This document shows, in pieces, positions 17,192-26,887 of a stretch of DNA of 64,000 nucleotides. Within the stretch, counting starts at the first letter, position 1. Every line of letters begins with the position of its first letter. Source of the DNA: Acinetobacter guerrae (GTDB lineage Bacteria; Pseudomonadota; Gammaproteobacteria; Pseudomonadales; Moraxellaceae). Made by a program: the position numbers and the translations under genes. Where the stretch lies: positions 62,001 through 126,000 of the forward strand of contig NZ_LXGN01000001.1 of the NCBI RefSeq assembly GCF_009372255.1. The letters run 5' to 3'. The notes beneath the pieces are model-generated. The model had not been told where the DNA came from. It ran no database searches and saw only the letters and a list, made by a program, of their open reading frames with translations.

Positions 17192-17331
17192 TGTATTTTT
17201 CCTAATGATACACAACAAATTTTAAAGAAGATAAGAAACATATTTCTCATTCTTTATAGCATTTTTTATGCCATTTAGTCGCATTACTTCATTAGAAAAA
17301 ATACAATAATATATTGAATTATTAACAATAA

Positions 17332-17835
17332 TTAAAATTTACTAAATAGAACTTGTTCAGAGACTTCATTCTTCCAGATTTGACGCAAAGTTGGTAAATA
17401 AAAGCTTTCACCAATTTCAATAAGTTCTGCATCCATCAAACTATGGACTTCATGAATAAACACATAATCTAAGTCGACCAACGAAAGTTGAGCGTGTTTG
17501 ATAGAAATTTGTTTACGTTTAATTTGAGCTTTTTTAACAAGCTGGTTGGCGAATTCTTTATCTTTAAATGCAGTAATAGCATTTAAACGCAGCTCGATAA
17601 TGCCCCACGCTTCTAACAACTTTTTAAAAGTTTCAAAGTCTGTCGAAGTCGATTCCCATGTGGCATCTTCCAAATTATTGTCTTCAGGTAAAACAGGTAA
17701 CAATAACTCTGCGGTACTTGGAAAGATTTTTTTGAGATTAATGAGGAATTTAACAGGTTGTTCACTTGGATAGTCATTAAATTGAATATGTTTTTGAACA
17801 TCTGTTAAATAGACATCGATCATAGTAAATTTCAT
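17332..17835 (-). CDS. Hypothetical protein, 167 aa
   Basis: I do not recognise this protein. It is soluble in appearance, mixed alpha/beta, acidic in the middle (EDNNLEDATWESTSTDFE), with no signal peptide, membrane segment or Cys. A stretch rich in Lys (KKAQIKRKQISIKHAQ) lies around residues 108-123. The start could also be the second Met at residue 5. No strong ribosome binding site decides. It sits alone between fumC and the nitroreductase gene. Confidence 0.6.
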   Translation of the reverse strand: MKFTMIDVYLTDVQKHIQFNDYPSEQPVKFLINLKKIFPSTAELLLPVLPEDNNLEDATWESTSTDFETFKKLLEAWGIIELRLNAITAFKDKEFANQLVKKAQIKRKQISIKHAQLSLVDLDYVFIHEVHSLMDAELIEIGESFYLPTLRQIWKNEVSEQVLFSKF

Positions 17836-17911
17836 CAGCAGTTAATATCAAGAGGCATATATTGTACGCACATCGAGATCAGATACAAACTGCTGATGTG
17901 TTTATTTCGAC

Positions 17912-19306
17912 TTATTTAGCGTTAGGAAATACCATTTGTTCAGGTTTAACGACATCGTCAAACTGCTGTGCAGTCACTAGACCTAACTCTACGGCCACCT
18001 GCTTGAGCGTTTTATTTTCCTTATAAGCTGTTTTGGCAACTTTTGCAGAATTTTCATAACCAATTACAGGATTTAATGCGGTAACCAGCATCAATGAATT
18101 GTGCAAGAAATAATCAATTTTTTCTTTATTTGGCTCGATGCCCACAGCACAATGTTCATTGAAACTATTACATGCATCACCCAATAGCTGAATCGACTGT
18201 AATAAGTTAAATGCAATCACAGGCATAAAAACATTCAGTTCAAAGTTACCCGATGCACCAGCAACATTAATCGTTGTGTCGTTACCTAACACTTGGGCAA
18301 CAACCATGGTCATTGCTTCGCTTTGTGTTGGATTGACCTTACCTGGCATAATGCTTGAGCCTGGTTCATTTTCAGGAATACGAATTTCACCAAAACCACA
18401 ACGTGGGCCACTAGCCAACCAACGAATATCATTGGCAATCTTGTTTAAACTTGCAGCAAGCGTTTTCAGTGCCCCTGAAGCAAAAACCGCTGCATCACGA
18501 CCCGCCAAAGCCTCAAATTTATTTGGTGCAGTCACAAATGGCAGACCTGTTAGCGTTGCCAGTTGTGCAGCAGCTTTGACAGCATAATCAGGATGCGCAT
18601 TTAAGCCTGTACCTACAGCTGTACCACCGAGTGGTAATTCATATAAGCCTTCAAGCGCCTGCTGTAGTCGTTTTAAGCCATGATCAAGCTGAGAAACATA
18701 ACCACTAAATTCCTGCCCCAAAGTTAGAGGCGTGGCATCCTGTAAGTGAGTACGACCAATTTTTACGATATCAGCAAACTCATCGGATTTCTTTTGGAGT
18801 GTCTCTCTTAAACTTTTTACTGCTGGAATCAACAGTTCATTGATTTGAAGTGACGCAGCCACATGAATAGCGGTGGGAAATGAATCATTGGTCGATTGCG
18901 CACGATTGACATGATCATTTGGATGGACAGGTGACTGAGAACCCAGTGCATTCCCCAACTTTTGATTGGCAATATTAGCAATCACTTCATTACAGTTCAT
19001 ATTACTTTGTGTACCAGAACCTGTCTGCCAAACCACAAGTGGAAATTGAGAATCCCACTGTCCCGCAATGACTTCTTCAGCTGCACCAACAATGTATTGA
19101 CTCAAATCTTGAGGAAGTTGTGCTAACTCTGCATTGGTGATTGCAGCTGCCTTTTTAACCAAACCCATTGCACGGATCATTGCACGTGGCAATCGCTCCT
19201 GACCAATCTTAAAGTTTTGCAAACTACGTTGCGTCTGGGCACCCCAAAGTGCATCATTCGGGACTTCAACGTCACCCATTGTGTCATGTTCAATTCGAGT
19301 TTGCAT
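17912..19306 (-). CDS. fumC: Fumarate hydratase class II
   Basis: The 464-residue enzyme interconverts fumarate and malate in the TCA cycle. It has the superfamily signature [16 protein letters not shown], the [17 protein letters not shown] substrate region and the [17 protein letters not shown] motif. The length matches FumC (about 465), the iron-independent, oxidant-stable form. It appears to be monocistronic. Confidence 0.96.
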   Translation of the reverse strand: MQTRIEHDTMGDVEVPNDALWGAQTQRSLQNFKIGQERLPRAMIRAMGLVKKAAAITNAELAQLPQDLSQYIVGAAEEVIAGQWDSQFPLVVWQTGSGTQSNMNCNEVIANIANQKLGNALGSQSPVHPNDHVNRAQSTNDSFPTAIHVAASLQINELLIPAVKSLRETLQKKSDEFADIVKIGRTHLQDATPLTLGQEFSGYVSQLDHGLKRLQQALEGLYELPLGGTAVGTGLNAHPDYAVKAAAQLATLTGLPFVTAPNKFEALAGRDAAVFASGALKTLAASLNKIANDIRWLASGPRCGFGEIRIPENEPGSSIMPGKVNPTQSEAMTMVVAQVLGNDTTINVAGASGNFELNVFMPVIAFNLLQSIQLLGDACNSFNEHCAVGIEPNKEKIDYFLHNSLMLVTALNPVIGYENSAKVAKTAYKENKTLKQVAVELGLVTAQQFDDVVKPEQMVFPNAK

Positions 19307-19418
19307 AAAAACCTCTATTCATGTTGTTTAAGACAATACGGGCTGGAGCAATTACATTGCTTGGCTAGTGGCAAGATACTAATCAACCTGGGCATTTTTG
19401 TAAATAAGAATCATTTTC

Positions 19419-20426
19419 TTATTGACCTTTTAATGTGTTTTGATAGAAACGCCATTCATCTTCAATCATTTTTTCCAAACTACGTTTTGGTTTCCAATTA
19501 AGTAGTTGCGCTGCTTTGGAAATATCAACGCCTAGGTGAGCCAACTCTTCATGTGAATATAACGCCTCATGGGTTTCAATTGGCGCAGTTGTTACTTCAC
19601 TAATGACCTTAATTAAAGCCTCTATGGAAGTGAGATGATCTTGAGCAATATTAAAGCTTTCACAACAATGTTGCTGATTGCTTAGCCAATATAAACTTGC
19701 AAATACCGCTTCACAAACATCGAGTACATGGATAAAACTACGCTCTACAGTCTTATCCTGCGTCTCGACATTTTTGTGTAGTTCCAAAGAATCACGCTGC
19801 ATAGCAGCCACTTGGAGGGCTAAAGGCACTATATTTTTAGGAAGTTGGGCGACATTTTCACCCAAAACTCCATGTTCAAATGCCCCGACAACATTTGAAA
19901 GACGAAGTATTGCAACTTGCCATTCATTATCTGTTTTTACAGTATCACGAATAATTTCCTCAATCATTTGTTGTGACTTGATATAAGGATTATCGTAACT
20001 AAAATTAAAAGTCTCATCCTCATTCAGTGCAGTCCCACTTTTACCATATATGGCTACACTGGAAAGATGAACAAGTCTACGTACACCCGTACGCTGCATA
20101 GAACGCAACAAGCTCATAATACAACTAACATTGTCGTTATAATATTCTAGCGGTTTTAATCTTGATTCTTCTAAAGACTTAAAACCTGCTGTATGAATCA
20201 CAGCATCTATTGAGTATTGTTCAAACACTTTATTTAGCGCAGGTGTATTTCTCACATCAACTTTAACAAATGGAACGTACATCCCTGAAATATACTCAAG
20301 ACGTTCTAAAGTTTGTAATGATGCATTTGCCAGATTATCGACTAATATAACTTCCTGACCTTGCGCCATAAGACTCAAAGCAATATGTGAACCGAGAAAG
20401 CCTAAACCACCTGTCACCAAAATCAT
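19419..20426 (-). CDS. galE: NAD-dependent epimerase (UDP-glucose 4-epimerase-like)
   Basis: The 335-residue extended SDR has the NAD motif GGLGFLGSH (residues 6-14), HTAGFKSLEESRLKPLEYY, and the catalytic Ser with YIKSQ (YxxxK). The overall arrangement is that of GalE, which interconverts UDP-glucose and UDP-galactose for surface polysaccharide, though YGKSGTALNEDETF and the divergent C-terminal half leave another nucleotide-sugar epimerase possible. It stands outside any polysaccharide cluster and is divergent from the tus genes. Confidence 0.8.
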   Translation of the reverse strand: MILVTGGLGFLGSHIALSLMAQGQEVILVDNLANASLQTLERLEYISGMYVPFVKVDVRNTPALNKVFEQYSIDAVIHTAGFKSLEESRLKPLEYYNDNVSCIMSLLRSMQRTGVRRLVHLSSVAIYGKSGTALNEDETFNFSYDNPYIKSQQMIEEIIRDTVKTDNEWQVAILRLSNVVGAFEHGVLGENVAQLPKNIVPLALQVAAMQRDSLELHKNVETQDKTVERSFIHVLDVCEAVFASLYWLSNQQHCCESFNIAQDHLTSIEALIKVISEVTTAPIETHEALYSHEELAHLGVDISKAAQLLNWKPKRSLEKMIEDEWRFYQNTLKGQ

Positions 20427-20498
20427 TGTATACTTACCTACTTATTACGATGTGTATGACTCATCACAGACCTGACTCATCACCAAAGTGAAATTTCA

Positions 20499-20867
20499 AT
20501 GAGTACATTACTGTTAATTACTTCTGCTCCTACTTCTATTCATGCATGGCATGCTTTTGAATTAGCTCAAGCACTCCATCAAAAAGGTGAAATATTTCAT
20601 GTTTTCTTTTACCAAGATGGCGTACAAGTTGCAAATAGTTTGCAGTGGTTTCCCGACGACCAACGCCATTTAACATATGAATGGCAAAAACTGTCCATTC
20701 GTTTGCCTGTTTGTGTAAGTGCAGCACTAAACCGCGGCATCTGTGATCAAGAAAATGCTAAACGCCATCAACTATCTGATTCAAACCTTGCTCAAGGTTT
20801 CGAGCTGGTAGGACTTGGAGAGCTTGCTGATGCATTACAATCATCCGCACGTATTGTTCAATTTTAA
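20499..20867 (+). CDS. tusD: Sulfur relay protein TusD (DsrE family)
   Basis: The 122-residue protein is the sulfurtransferase subunit of the TusBCD complex, which passes persulfide sulfur from TusA to TusE for 2-thiouridine synthesis at tRNA position 34. The catalytic Cys is in LPVCVSAALNRGI (about residue 77), and the N-terminal HAWHAFELAQAL fits DsrE-like folds. It begins the tusDCBE set. Confidence 0.87.
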   Translation: MSTLLLITSAPTSIHAWHAFELAQALHQKGEIFHVFFYQDGVQVANSLQWFPDDQRHLTYEWQKLSIRLPVCVSAALNRGICDQENAKRHQLSDSNLAQGFELVGLGELADALQSSARIVQF

Positions 20868-20912
20868 ACATGTTTTGTATTGTTAGAGTGTTGCTTTTAA
20901 AAGGTAAATTGT

Positions 20913-21263
20913 GTGAAAACTGTACTCGTGATTTTAACGCATGCAAATTTGGGTGCTTTACAGGTCAATGAAAGCATTGCAGCCACAATGGTGTTTGCGA
21001 CATTTGGCACGCAAATAAAAGTATTATTACAAGATGCTGCTTTAAGTCTTTTAAATTCTGAAGTCATATTTGATCCGCTTAAGCATGCTTTTAAAGCGGG
21101 TTCTAATATGGTTGAAAGCTTTGAATTTTATGACCTTAGCCCGATTATGGTTGAATCGAGATTTCAGGATCATCCTTTGGTAAGACAGAGCCAACAGGAA
21201 ATTGAATTTATTGAACTCAATGCCAAATTCATTCAATCTTTCAATTATGTTTTGTACTGGTAA
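20913..21263 (+). CDS. tusC: Sulfur relay protein TusC-like (DsrF family)
   Basis: The 116-residue DsrE/F-fold protein starts with GTG and lies between tusD and tusB, so it fills the TusC role in the TusBCD hexamer. ESIAATMVFATFGTQIKVLLQDAAL is the family core. Its sequence is divergent from E. coli TusC, and the assignment leans on gene order. Confidence 0.78.
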   Translation: MKTVLVILTHANLGALQVNESIAATMVFATFGTQIKVLLQDAALSLLNSEVIFDPLKHAFKAGSNMVESFEFYDLSPIMVESRFQDHPLVRQSQQEIEFIELNAKFIQSFNYVLYW

Positions 21264-21275
21264 GGAAATGGCACA

Positions 21276-21557
21276 ATGAATCGTACTCTTTATTTAGTTC
21301 AATGTTGCTCTTCGTCTACTCAGAACATTTTAGCAAAACTCAAGCAGATTTATAGCGATCATGATCATGTCGTTTTTTTAGGAGAATCTGTTGCAACGTT
21401 AAATCAAGCAGATTTAGCTCCTTTTTCTCAGCGCTATTGTCTAGAGACTGAACAAGTATTGTTAAATCCTGATTTAGTTTCGACTTTGACTTTATTAAAC
21501 TATGCCCAATTTGCGGATTTAGTTTTACAATTTGAACGTTGTATTTCTCTTAAATAA
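21276..21557 (+). CDS. tusB: Sulfur relay protein TusB-like (DsrH family)
   Basis: The 93-residue protein has the size and N-terminus (TLYLVQCCSSS) of TusB/DsrH and lies directly after tusC, 12 bases away. It would be the third subunit of TusBCD. The assignment rests on size, position and weak similarity. Confidence 0.75.
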   Translation: MNRTLYLVQCCSSSTQNILAKLKQIYSDHDHVVFLGESVATLNQADLAPFSQRYCLETEQVLLNPDLVSTLTLLNYAQFADLVLQFERCISLK

Positions 21558-21567
21558 AAGATTTTTG

Positions 21568-21580
21568 CTTAGGCTATTTT
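21568..21580 (+). repeat. Copy 2 of 13-base word CTTAGGCTATTTT
   Basis: The word ends right before the tusE start codon, in the gap after tusB. It is preceded by G. Confidence 0.5.
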
Positions 21581-21892
21581 ATGCAGTTAGAACTTGATCA
21601 AGATGGGCATCTTGTAGATTATACGATTTGGAATAATCAAGTCGCACAACAACTTGCTAGCTCTATAGATTTAGAGTTAACAGATTGGCATTTTGAAGTT
21701 TTACATGCGGTACGCCAATTTTATCAACAGTTTGGACATTCTCCTGCTACCCGACCACTGATTAAGTATTTAATGAAAACGATTAGCCCTGAAATTGATA
21801 ATGCTATGCTTCAGCAAAGATTTAATACAGGTCTGGTCGCACGGCATTTAAGTCGTTTGGCGGGTATTCCAAAACCTGCAAATTGTTTATAG
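21581..21892 (+). CDS. tusE: Sulfurtransferase TusE (DsrC family)
   Basis: The 103-residue protein accepts sulfur from TusD and hands it to MnmA on the tRNA. It shows the DsrC-family features DQDGHLVDYTIWN, LTDWHFEVLHAVRQFY and the C-terminal GIPKPANCL, whose penultimate Cys is the sulfur carrier. The 24-base gap after tusB contains one copy of the 13-base word CTTAGGCTATTTT. Confidence 0.9.
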   Translation: MQLELDQDGHLVDYTIWNNQVAQQLASSIDLELTDWHFEVLHAVRQFYQQFGHSPATRPLIKYLMKTISPEIDNAMLQQRFNTGLVARHLSRLAGIPKPANCL

Positions 21893-21909
21893 TTACTAAA
21901 AAAACCACT

Positions 21910-22791
21910 TTAGGCAAACTTTTTGGCAAAAGTAACGCAACCAATCACGCCAAAGGTGATAAATAGCATGATCCAACTGATGGATTCATGTAATAACAAC
22001 GCCGCCAAACCTAATCCAAATAAAGGCTGTAATAGTTGTAATTGACCCACAGTGGCAATTCCACCTTGTGCCAAGCCGTAATACCAAAAGAAAAAGCCTA
22101 TTAGCATACTAAACAAGGACACATACAGCAGCGCAAGCAATGCCGAAAAAGATAAATGTGCGATTGTTTGTGTCGAAAAGTTGAAGATTGTGATCATTAA
22201 CATCATCGGTAAAGACATCACCAACGCCCAACAAATGACCTGCCACCCGCCTATTTTTCGAGAGAGCTTTCCGCCTTCTGCATAACCTAATCCACAGACA
22301 ATAATTGCGGCCAACATATATATAATACCAAGCAGATTTGTTGCACCATTTTCAGAGTTTGGCGCATTTTCTAGCAATATATACAGTAGGACCAAAGCAC
22401 TTCCTAACAAGGAAAATATCCAAAAAACAGGTTTCGGTTGCTCTCCGCCTCGTATCACTGCAAAAATTGCAGTGCTTAAGGGCAACAAACCCACAAAAAT
22501 AATTGAATATGCGGCATTGATATACTGTAAAGCCAATGCAGTAAATAGCGGAAAACCAACAACAACGCCAAGTGCCACATAGATTAGCCCGACAACATCT
22601 TTTCGATCTGGTTTATTCACATTTAATAATTTCAGTAAAATCAAGGCAATAATACCTGCAATCACAGATCGACTACCTGTTAATAGCCATGGGTTCATAT
22701 CCATCACTGCAATACGTGTCGCAGGTAAAGAGCCAGAAAAAATAATCACGCCCATAAAACCACTACACCACGCCAAAAATTGAGGATTCAT
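21910..22791 (-). CDS. DMT-superfamily transporter (EamA)
   Basis: The 293-residue protein has ten predicted membrane helices arranged as two EamA repeats, as in amino-acid or metabolite exporters of the drug/metabolite transporter superfamily. The substrate is unknown. It is divergent from a MocR-type regulator with operator-like repeats between them, so it is probably that regulator's target. Confidence 0.87.
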   Translation of the reverse strand: MNPQFLAWCSGFMGVIIFSGSLPATRIAVMDMNPWLLTGSRSVIAGIIALILLKLLNVNKPDRKDVVGLIYVALGVVVGFPLFTALALQYINAAYSIIFVGLLPLSTAIFAVIRGGEQPKPVFWIFSLLGSALVLLYILLENAPNSENGATNLLGIIYMLAAIIVCGLGYAEGGKLSRKIGGWQVICWALVMSLPMMLMITIFNFSTQTIAHLSFSALLALLYVSLFSMLIGFFFWYYGLAQGGIATVGQLQLLQPLFGLGLAALLLHESISWIMLFITFGVIGCVTFAKKFA

Positions 22792-22859
22792 ATCTCAATT
22801 ACTCTTATTTTCATGACTATATTTATAATTCTGTGCTATGTTTTTGGACATAGACAATT

Positions 22860-22903
22860 CAGTACAATTTTAAAAAACTGTACTGTATAAAATCCCAGTA
22901 CAG
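22860..22903 (+). promoter_or_regulatory. Alternating half-sites for the MocR-type regulator
   Basis: Three half-sites related to CTGTACTG lie in the gap: CAGTACA (22860-22866), CTGTACTG (22878-22885) and CAGTACAG (22896-22903). They alternate in orientation with 18-bp periodicity, a pattern reported for MocR regulators. The last one ends 15 bases before the regulator start, so autoregulation is likely. Confidence 0.55.
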
Positions 22904-22918
22904 CCAGATGCGACAGCC

Positions 22919-24307
22919 ATGACTAAAATCGAACAAGTGATTGATTACATAGATATGCAATTAAAAAGTCGTCGCTTAACCCCCAGTATGCGTTTACCTT
23001 CAGTCAGACTTTTAGCCAAAGAACTTCATTTTTCCGTATCAACAATTGTTGAAGCCTATGAACGCATGGTATCGATGGGGATCATTGAAGCCAGAGCAGG
23101 TGCAGGTTTCTTTGTTTGTGCGCCGCTTGAACCACTTATTCTTTCTAATATTGAACCCATTCGGGAAAAAAGACTTGATCCGCTCTGGATTTCACGTCAG
23201 CTTCTAGAAGCCTCTCCACAATTAATTAAAGTCGGTTGTGGCTGGTTACCTGATGATTGGATGCCACATGAAAGTTTGCGAAAGGCAATTCGTGATGCAT
23301 CAAAAAGTTCAATCTCTGAACTTGTTCATTATTCCTCACCATTAGGTTTATTGGGTTTACGTGAGCTATTGGCTAGGCGGTTATATAACAAAGCAATCGA
23401 AGTTACACCAGATCAAATTTTATTGACTGATTCAGGTTCATATTCTATCGATTTGATTTGCCGTTTTTTATTGAAGCCAGATGATGTCGTGCTTGTTGAT
23501 GACCCCTGTTATTTCAATTTTCGAGCATTACTCAAAGTACATCAGGTTAAAATTATTGGTATTCCTTATACAGCTCAAGGGCCAGATATTGAAGCCTTTA
23601 AACAAGCCATTGAACAATATCATCCACGTTTGTATATCACTAATTCAGGAATTCATAATCCAACGGGCGCAACACTTTCACAACCTACCGCTCATCAATT
23701 GGTTTCTCTCATCGAACAAGCAAATATGGTGGTGGTTGAAGATGATATATTTTCAGATTTTGAAACTACGCATTCTCCACGTTTTAGTGCATTAGATGGT
23801 CTTAAGCACAGCATTTATATTGGCAGCTTTTCCAAAACTTTATCAGCTTCAGTTCGCTGTGGTTATATTGTGGCAAAAGGAGAATGGATTGATCATTTAG
23901 TCGATTTAAAAGTTGCGACCAGTTTCAGCAATAGCAATTTTTCGGCACAAATCTTATATCGGGCATTGACCGATGGTAGTTATCGAAAACACATGGAACA
24001 ACTCAAGATTAAACTTGCAGAAGCAATGCAGTTCAATGTTCAAATGTTTGAAAAACTACAGATAAAACCCTGGATTATTCCTAAAGCAGGTATTTTTCTG
24101 TGGTGCGAATTACCAACTGATATTGATATAAAAAAAATGGCTGATTACTGTACAGAAAATGGCGTGGTTTTGGCTTTAGGAAGCTCGTTTAGTCAGTCGG
24201 ATAGATTCCAACAGTTTCTAAGATTCAATGTTGCACAATGCATGCATCCAGATATTTTTTCAATCTTAGAAAAAGCCATGCGATATGCACGGCATGCACC
24301 AGCTTAA
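22919..24307 (+). CDS. MocR-type regulator (GntR HTH fused to aminotransferase domain)
   Basis: The 462-residue protein joins an N-terminal GntR winged helix (MRLPSVRLLAKELHFSVSTIVEAYERM, about residues 23-50) to a class I aminotransferase-like PLP domain. NPTGATLSQPTAHQL, VVEDDIFSDFE and the PLP-lysine motif IGSFSKTLSASVRCGYI are visible. MocR proteins usually sense amino acids or PLP. The divergent EamA transporter is the likely target. Its stop is two bases from the convergent HxlR gene. Confidence 0.9.
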   Translation: MTKIEQVIDYIDMQLKSRRLTPSMRLPSVRLLAKELHFSVSTIVEAYERMVSMGIIEARAGAGFFVCAPLEPLILSNIEPIREKRLDPLWISRQLLEASPQLIKVGCGWLPDDWMPHESLRKAIRDASKSSISELVHYSSPLGLLGLRELLARRLYNKAIEVTPDQILLTDSGSYSIDLICRFLLKPDDVVLVDDPCYFNFRALLKVHQVKIIGIPYTAQGPDIEAFKQAIEQYHPRLYITNSGIHNPTGATLSQPTAHQLVSLIEQANMVVVEDDIFSDFETTHSPRFSALDGLKHSIYIGSFSKTLSASVRCGYIVAKGEWIDHLVDLKVATSFSNSNFSAQILYRALTDGSYRKHMEQLKIKLAEAMQFNVQMFEKLQIKPWIIPKAGIFLWCELPTDIDIKKMADYCTENGVVLALGSSFSQSDRFQQFLRFNVAQCMHPDIFSILEKAMRYARHAPA

Positions 24308-24309
24308 TA

Positions 24310-24795
24310 TTAAGCCTTTTTTATCTGGGTCTGTTTTATATGAGCTGCATACACGGGACTCAGCTTTGTTACAACCTGTCGAGCCTGTATTTCTTCGCCG
24401 CATTCCGAGCACGTCAAAATAGGTTTAAATATTTGTCCGCAACTTTTGTGCTGATACAACATTGGCGCACCTGCACCTCCATCCATCCATTTATCTGCCC
24501 AATTCGCCATAGACAGAAGCACGGGATATAACTCCATTCCCTTTTCTGTTAAACGATACTCAAAACGTTCCTGACGATCGACATAAGGAGTTTTTACCAA
24601 TATTTCATGTTCGACCAAGCGTTTTAATCGTTCTGATAATACATGCCGAGTCACACCCAAATGTGACTGAAAATCATCAAAACGGCGTGTACCTAAGAAA
24701 CAGTTACGCAAGATAAGCATCGTCCAACGATCACCCATAATGGACAATGTACGAGCAATTGAGCATGGTTGTTCGCCAATATCATCCCATTTCAT
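24310..24795 (-). CDS. HxlR-family transcriptional regulator
   Basis: The 161-residue protein has the HxlR winged helix: CSIARTLSIMGDRWTMLILRNCFLG, then RRFDDFQSHLGVTRHVLSERLKRL and VDRQERFEYRLTEKG. A C-terminal tail contains CGQIFKPILTCSECG, an extra Cys pair found in some HxlR relatives that could bind metal. The target is unknown. It lies downstream of modA, separated by a terminator-like hairpin. Confidence 0.87.
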   Translation of the reverse strand: MKWDDIGEQPCSIARTLSIMGDRWTMLILRNCFLGTRRFDDFQSHLGVTRHVLSERLKRLVEHEILVKTPYVDRQERFEYRLTEKGMELYPVLLSMANWADKWMDGGAGAPMLYQHKSCGQIFKPILTCSECGEEIQARQVVTKLSPVYAAHIKQTQIKKA

Positions 24796-24844
24796 TACTG
24801 CTCCCTCATGTTTGGCTTTGTCTTATCATACGTTTCATTGTATA

Positions 24845-24886
24845 AAAATAGCTAGTGATGATCATATTTTAAGTCGATCATCAGTA
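24845..24886 (-). terminator. Terminator of the nas/molybdenum cofactor operon
   Basis: TGATGATC (24856-24863) and GATCATCA (24876-24883) pair around a 12-base loop right after the modA stop. On the minus strand CTATTTTTATA follows. The stem is modest, so confidence is moderate. Confidence 0.5.
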
Positions 24887-25648
24887 CTATTTTTTATTGG
24901 TAAAACCATAACTGAGTAACAGTGATCTTACTTTTGGATTTGTTAAAATAAAGCGTTGAAATTGTACTGCGGCTTTATTTTTTTCACCCTGTGATGTCAG
25001 ATTGATATAATAATCAATAGGATCATGCGTATTTACAGGGAAAACTCCCATGATTTTAACTTTCTTAGTGGTTAAGGCATCTGTTTGAAAAGTAATCCCG
25101 ACATCACATTTTCCATTTTGGACTGCATTTAAAAGACCACGGCTATCTGAATTTTGTGTAATACGCTGCTGTAAATTAGAGAACCAACCTAAATGAGTTA
25201 AACTTTGCTTGGTATAAATTCCTAAAGCACTTGCATCTAGTTGGGCCGTGCATAAATTTCCTTTAAATGCTTGTGCAAACTTAAACTGTTTGGCCTGACC
25301 AAATGGAATGTCCATATTAACCGATGTAATCGCGACCAATTGATCACTCATTAGGTATTTGACACGACTTTTATTGACCACTTTATTTTGATTTAAAGCC
25401 TGTAGACTTGTTTTATCTGTTGATAAATAAATATCAGCATTTGTTCCTTGTTGCATTTGCTTAACCAAGGTCACAGGATCTATAAATACAGGAATTACTT
25501 TTTGATCAGGATTTTGCTGTTGATATAACTTTGTGATATCAGTAAATGCGTTTGCAAAACTTGGTGCTGCATAGATTTTTACTTCACTCGCCAAAGTAAA
25601 GCCTGTCATCATGCATAAACAAGAAAATAAACCAAACCGTGTTAACAT
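24887..25648 (-). CDS. modA: Molybdate-binding periplasmic protein ModA
   Basis: The 253-residue protein has a signal peptide (about residues 1-20, ending LAS) and the ModA-type substrate-binding fold, with KIYAAPSFANAFTDI at the start and ADIYLSTD. It captures molybdate (or tungstate) for an ABC importer. No modB or modC is in the window, so it relies on components elsewhere. It is the last gene of the operon, 15 bases after moeA. Confidence 0.87.
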   Translation of the reverse strand: MLTRFGLFSCLCMMTGFTLASEVKIYAAPSFANAFTDITKLYQQQNPDQKVIPVFIDPVTLVKQMQQGTNADIYLSTDKTSLQALNQNKVVNKSRVKYLMSDQLVAITSVNMDIPFGQAKQFKFAQAFKGNLCTAQLDASALGIYTKQSLTHLGWFSNLQQRITQNSDSRGLLNAVQNGKCDVGITFQTDALTTKKVKIMGVFPVNTHDPIDYYINLTSQGEKNKAAVQFQRFILTNPKVRSLLLSYGFTNKK

Positions 25649-25663
25649 GATTAACCTTTTATT

Positions 25664-26887
25664 TTAAATAAATAGACCGTCTACTATCTCACCTGCATTT
25701 ATTTGTTTAGATGCTGGAATACGCACTAAACAATCGGTTAGCATGAGATTACTGAGCATATGTGATTGTTGCTTGGCTAAGGCACTGACTTCAAGTGTGC
25801 TTTGATTAAAAGTTGCAACCATCCGTAAAAACCGCTCACGATGATCAGCTTTCAAGTCATGTGTTATTTTTGCTTTAAACCCTGACTTTTGTTCCCGTTT
25901 ATTTTGTAATGCATCCAGTAATAGTTTTCCATAGACTTGCATACACACATAGACCGCAGCAGGATTACCCGGTAAACCCAGTAAATAACAATTTTTTTGC
26001 TGTTTTTCATATTTGGCAAAATAAAGTGGCTTACCTGGTTTTTGTTTTACTTTCCAAAATACTTGCTGAAAACCGACATCGAACGAGCATGGGCGCACAA
26101 AGTCATAATCGCCAACAGAAACCCCGCCTGTGGTAATGATCACGTCATACTCTGACTTTAGACCTTCAAACAGCGCTGTCACAGCACTTGCCTGATCTTC
26201 AACATGAATCACATGTGCATCCATTCCATATTGTTTAAGCCAGTTTTTTAATAAAGGCCCATTGGCATCAAACACTTGAGCGTTACTTAGGCTATTTTGT
26301 GATTGTGCAACTTCATCCCCCGTAACCACGACGGCCACTTTAGGTTGTTTATATACACTAACGCGTTGAACCCCTGCCATACTGAGTGCAGCAAGACTGC
26401 CAATGTTCATATACTGTCCAACATTTGCTAGACACTGCCCGTACTTAACTTCTTCACCTTCACGGCGAATATCAACACCTATATTCAGATTTTCAACAAT
26501 CTGAATATTTTGATCATCCATGATTTTTACGATTTCTTGGCGTGCAACTGTAGACGTTCCATCTGGAATTTTTCCGCCTGTGAAGATACGGATTGCCTGC
26601 CCCTCAGACAAAGCCAAGTGACTTTCCTCACCTGCCCGAACTTCACCAATCAGTTGAAACACTTGATCTTTAGAATCAGTTTGTTGTGAACATAAAGCAT
26701 AGCCATCGACTGCACTTTGATCGAAACTGGGTAAGTTCACAGGAGAATAAACAGCTTCAGATAAATATCTACTTAGGCTATTTTTTACTAAAATAGATTC
26801 TGTAGCCAATGTCTTTGGCGTACTCAAAATATATTGAATTGCCTCATCTATGCTGATCAAACCATGTTCATATCCACATGCTGACAT
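25664..26887 (-). CDS. moeA: Molybdopterin molybdenumtransferase MoeA
   Basis: The 407-residue enzyme inserts molybdate into adenylated molybdopterin. It shows the family motifs SAVDGYALC, VVTGDEV, ITTGGVSVGDYDFV and LPGNPAAVYV. Its start overlaps the end of moaCB by one base. Two copies of the 13-base word CTTAGGCTATTTT lie inside it on the opposite strand, each over the codons for Asn-Ser-Leu-Ser. Confidence 0.93.
   Translation of the reverse strand: MSACGYEHGLISIDEAIQYILSTPKTLATESILVKNSLSRYLSEAVYSPVNLPSFDQSAVDGYALCSQQTDSKDQVFQLIGEVRAGEESHLALSEGQAIRIFTGGKIPDGTSTVARQEIVKIMDDQNIQIVENLNIGVDIRREGEEVKYGQCLANVGQYMNIGSLAALSMAGVQRVSVYKQPKVAVVVTGDEVAQSQNSLSNAQVFDANGPLLKNWLKQYGMDAHVIHVEDQASAVTALFEGLKSEYDVIITTGGVSVGDYDFVRPCSFDVGFQQVFWKVKQKPGKPLYFAKYEKQQKNCYLLGLPGNPAAVYVCMQVYGKLLLDALQNKREQKSGFKAKITHDLKADHRERFLRMVATFNQSTLEVSALAKQQSHMLSNLMLTDCLVRIPASKQINAGEIVDGLFI
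26287..26299 (+). repeat. Copy 3 of 13-base word CTTAGGCTATTTT
   Basis: The word lies within moeA, antisense to it. It is preceded by A. Confidence 0.5.
26772..26784 (+). repeat. Copy 4 of 13-base word CTTAGGCTATTTT
   Basis: This is the second copy within moeA, again antisense to the gene and over the same codons as copy 3. It is preceded by A. Confidence 0.5.

Noticed and set aside
18276..18587. 103-codon frame opposite fumC
   Set aside because: It is a shadow of the conserved fumC coding sequence.
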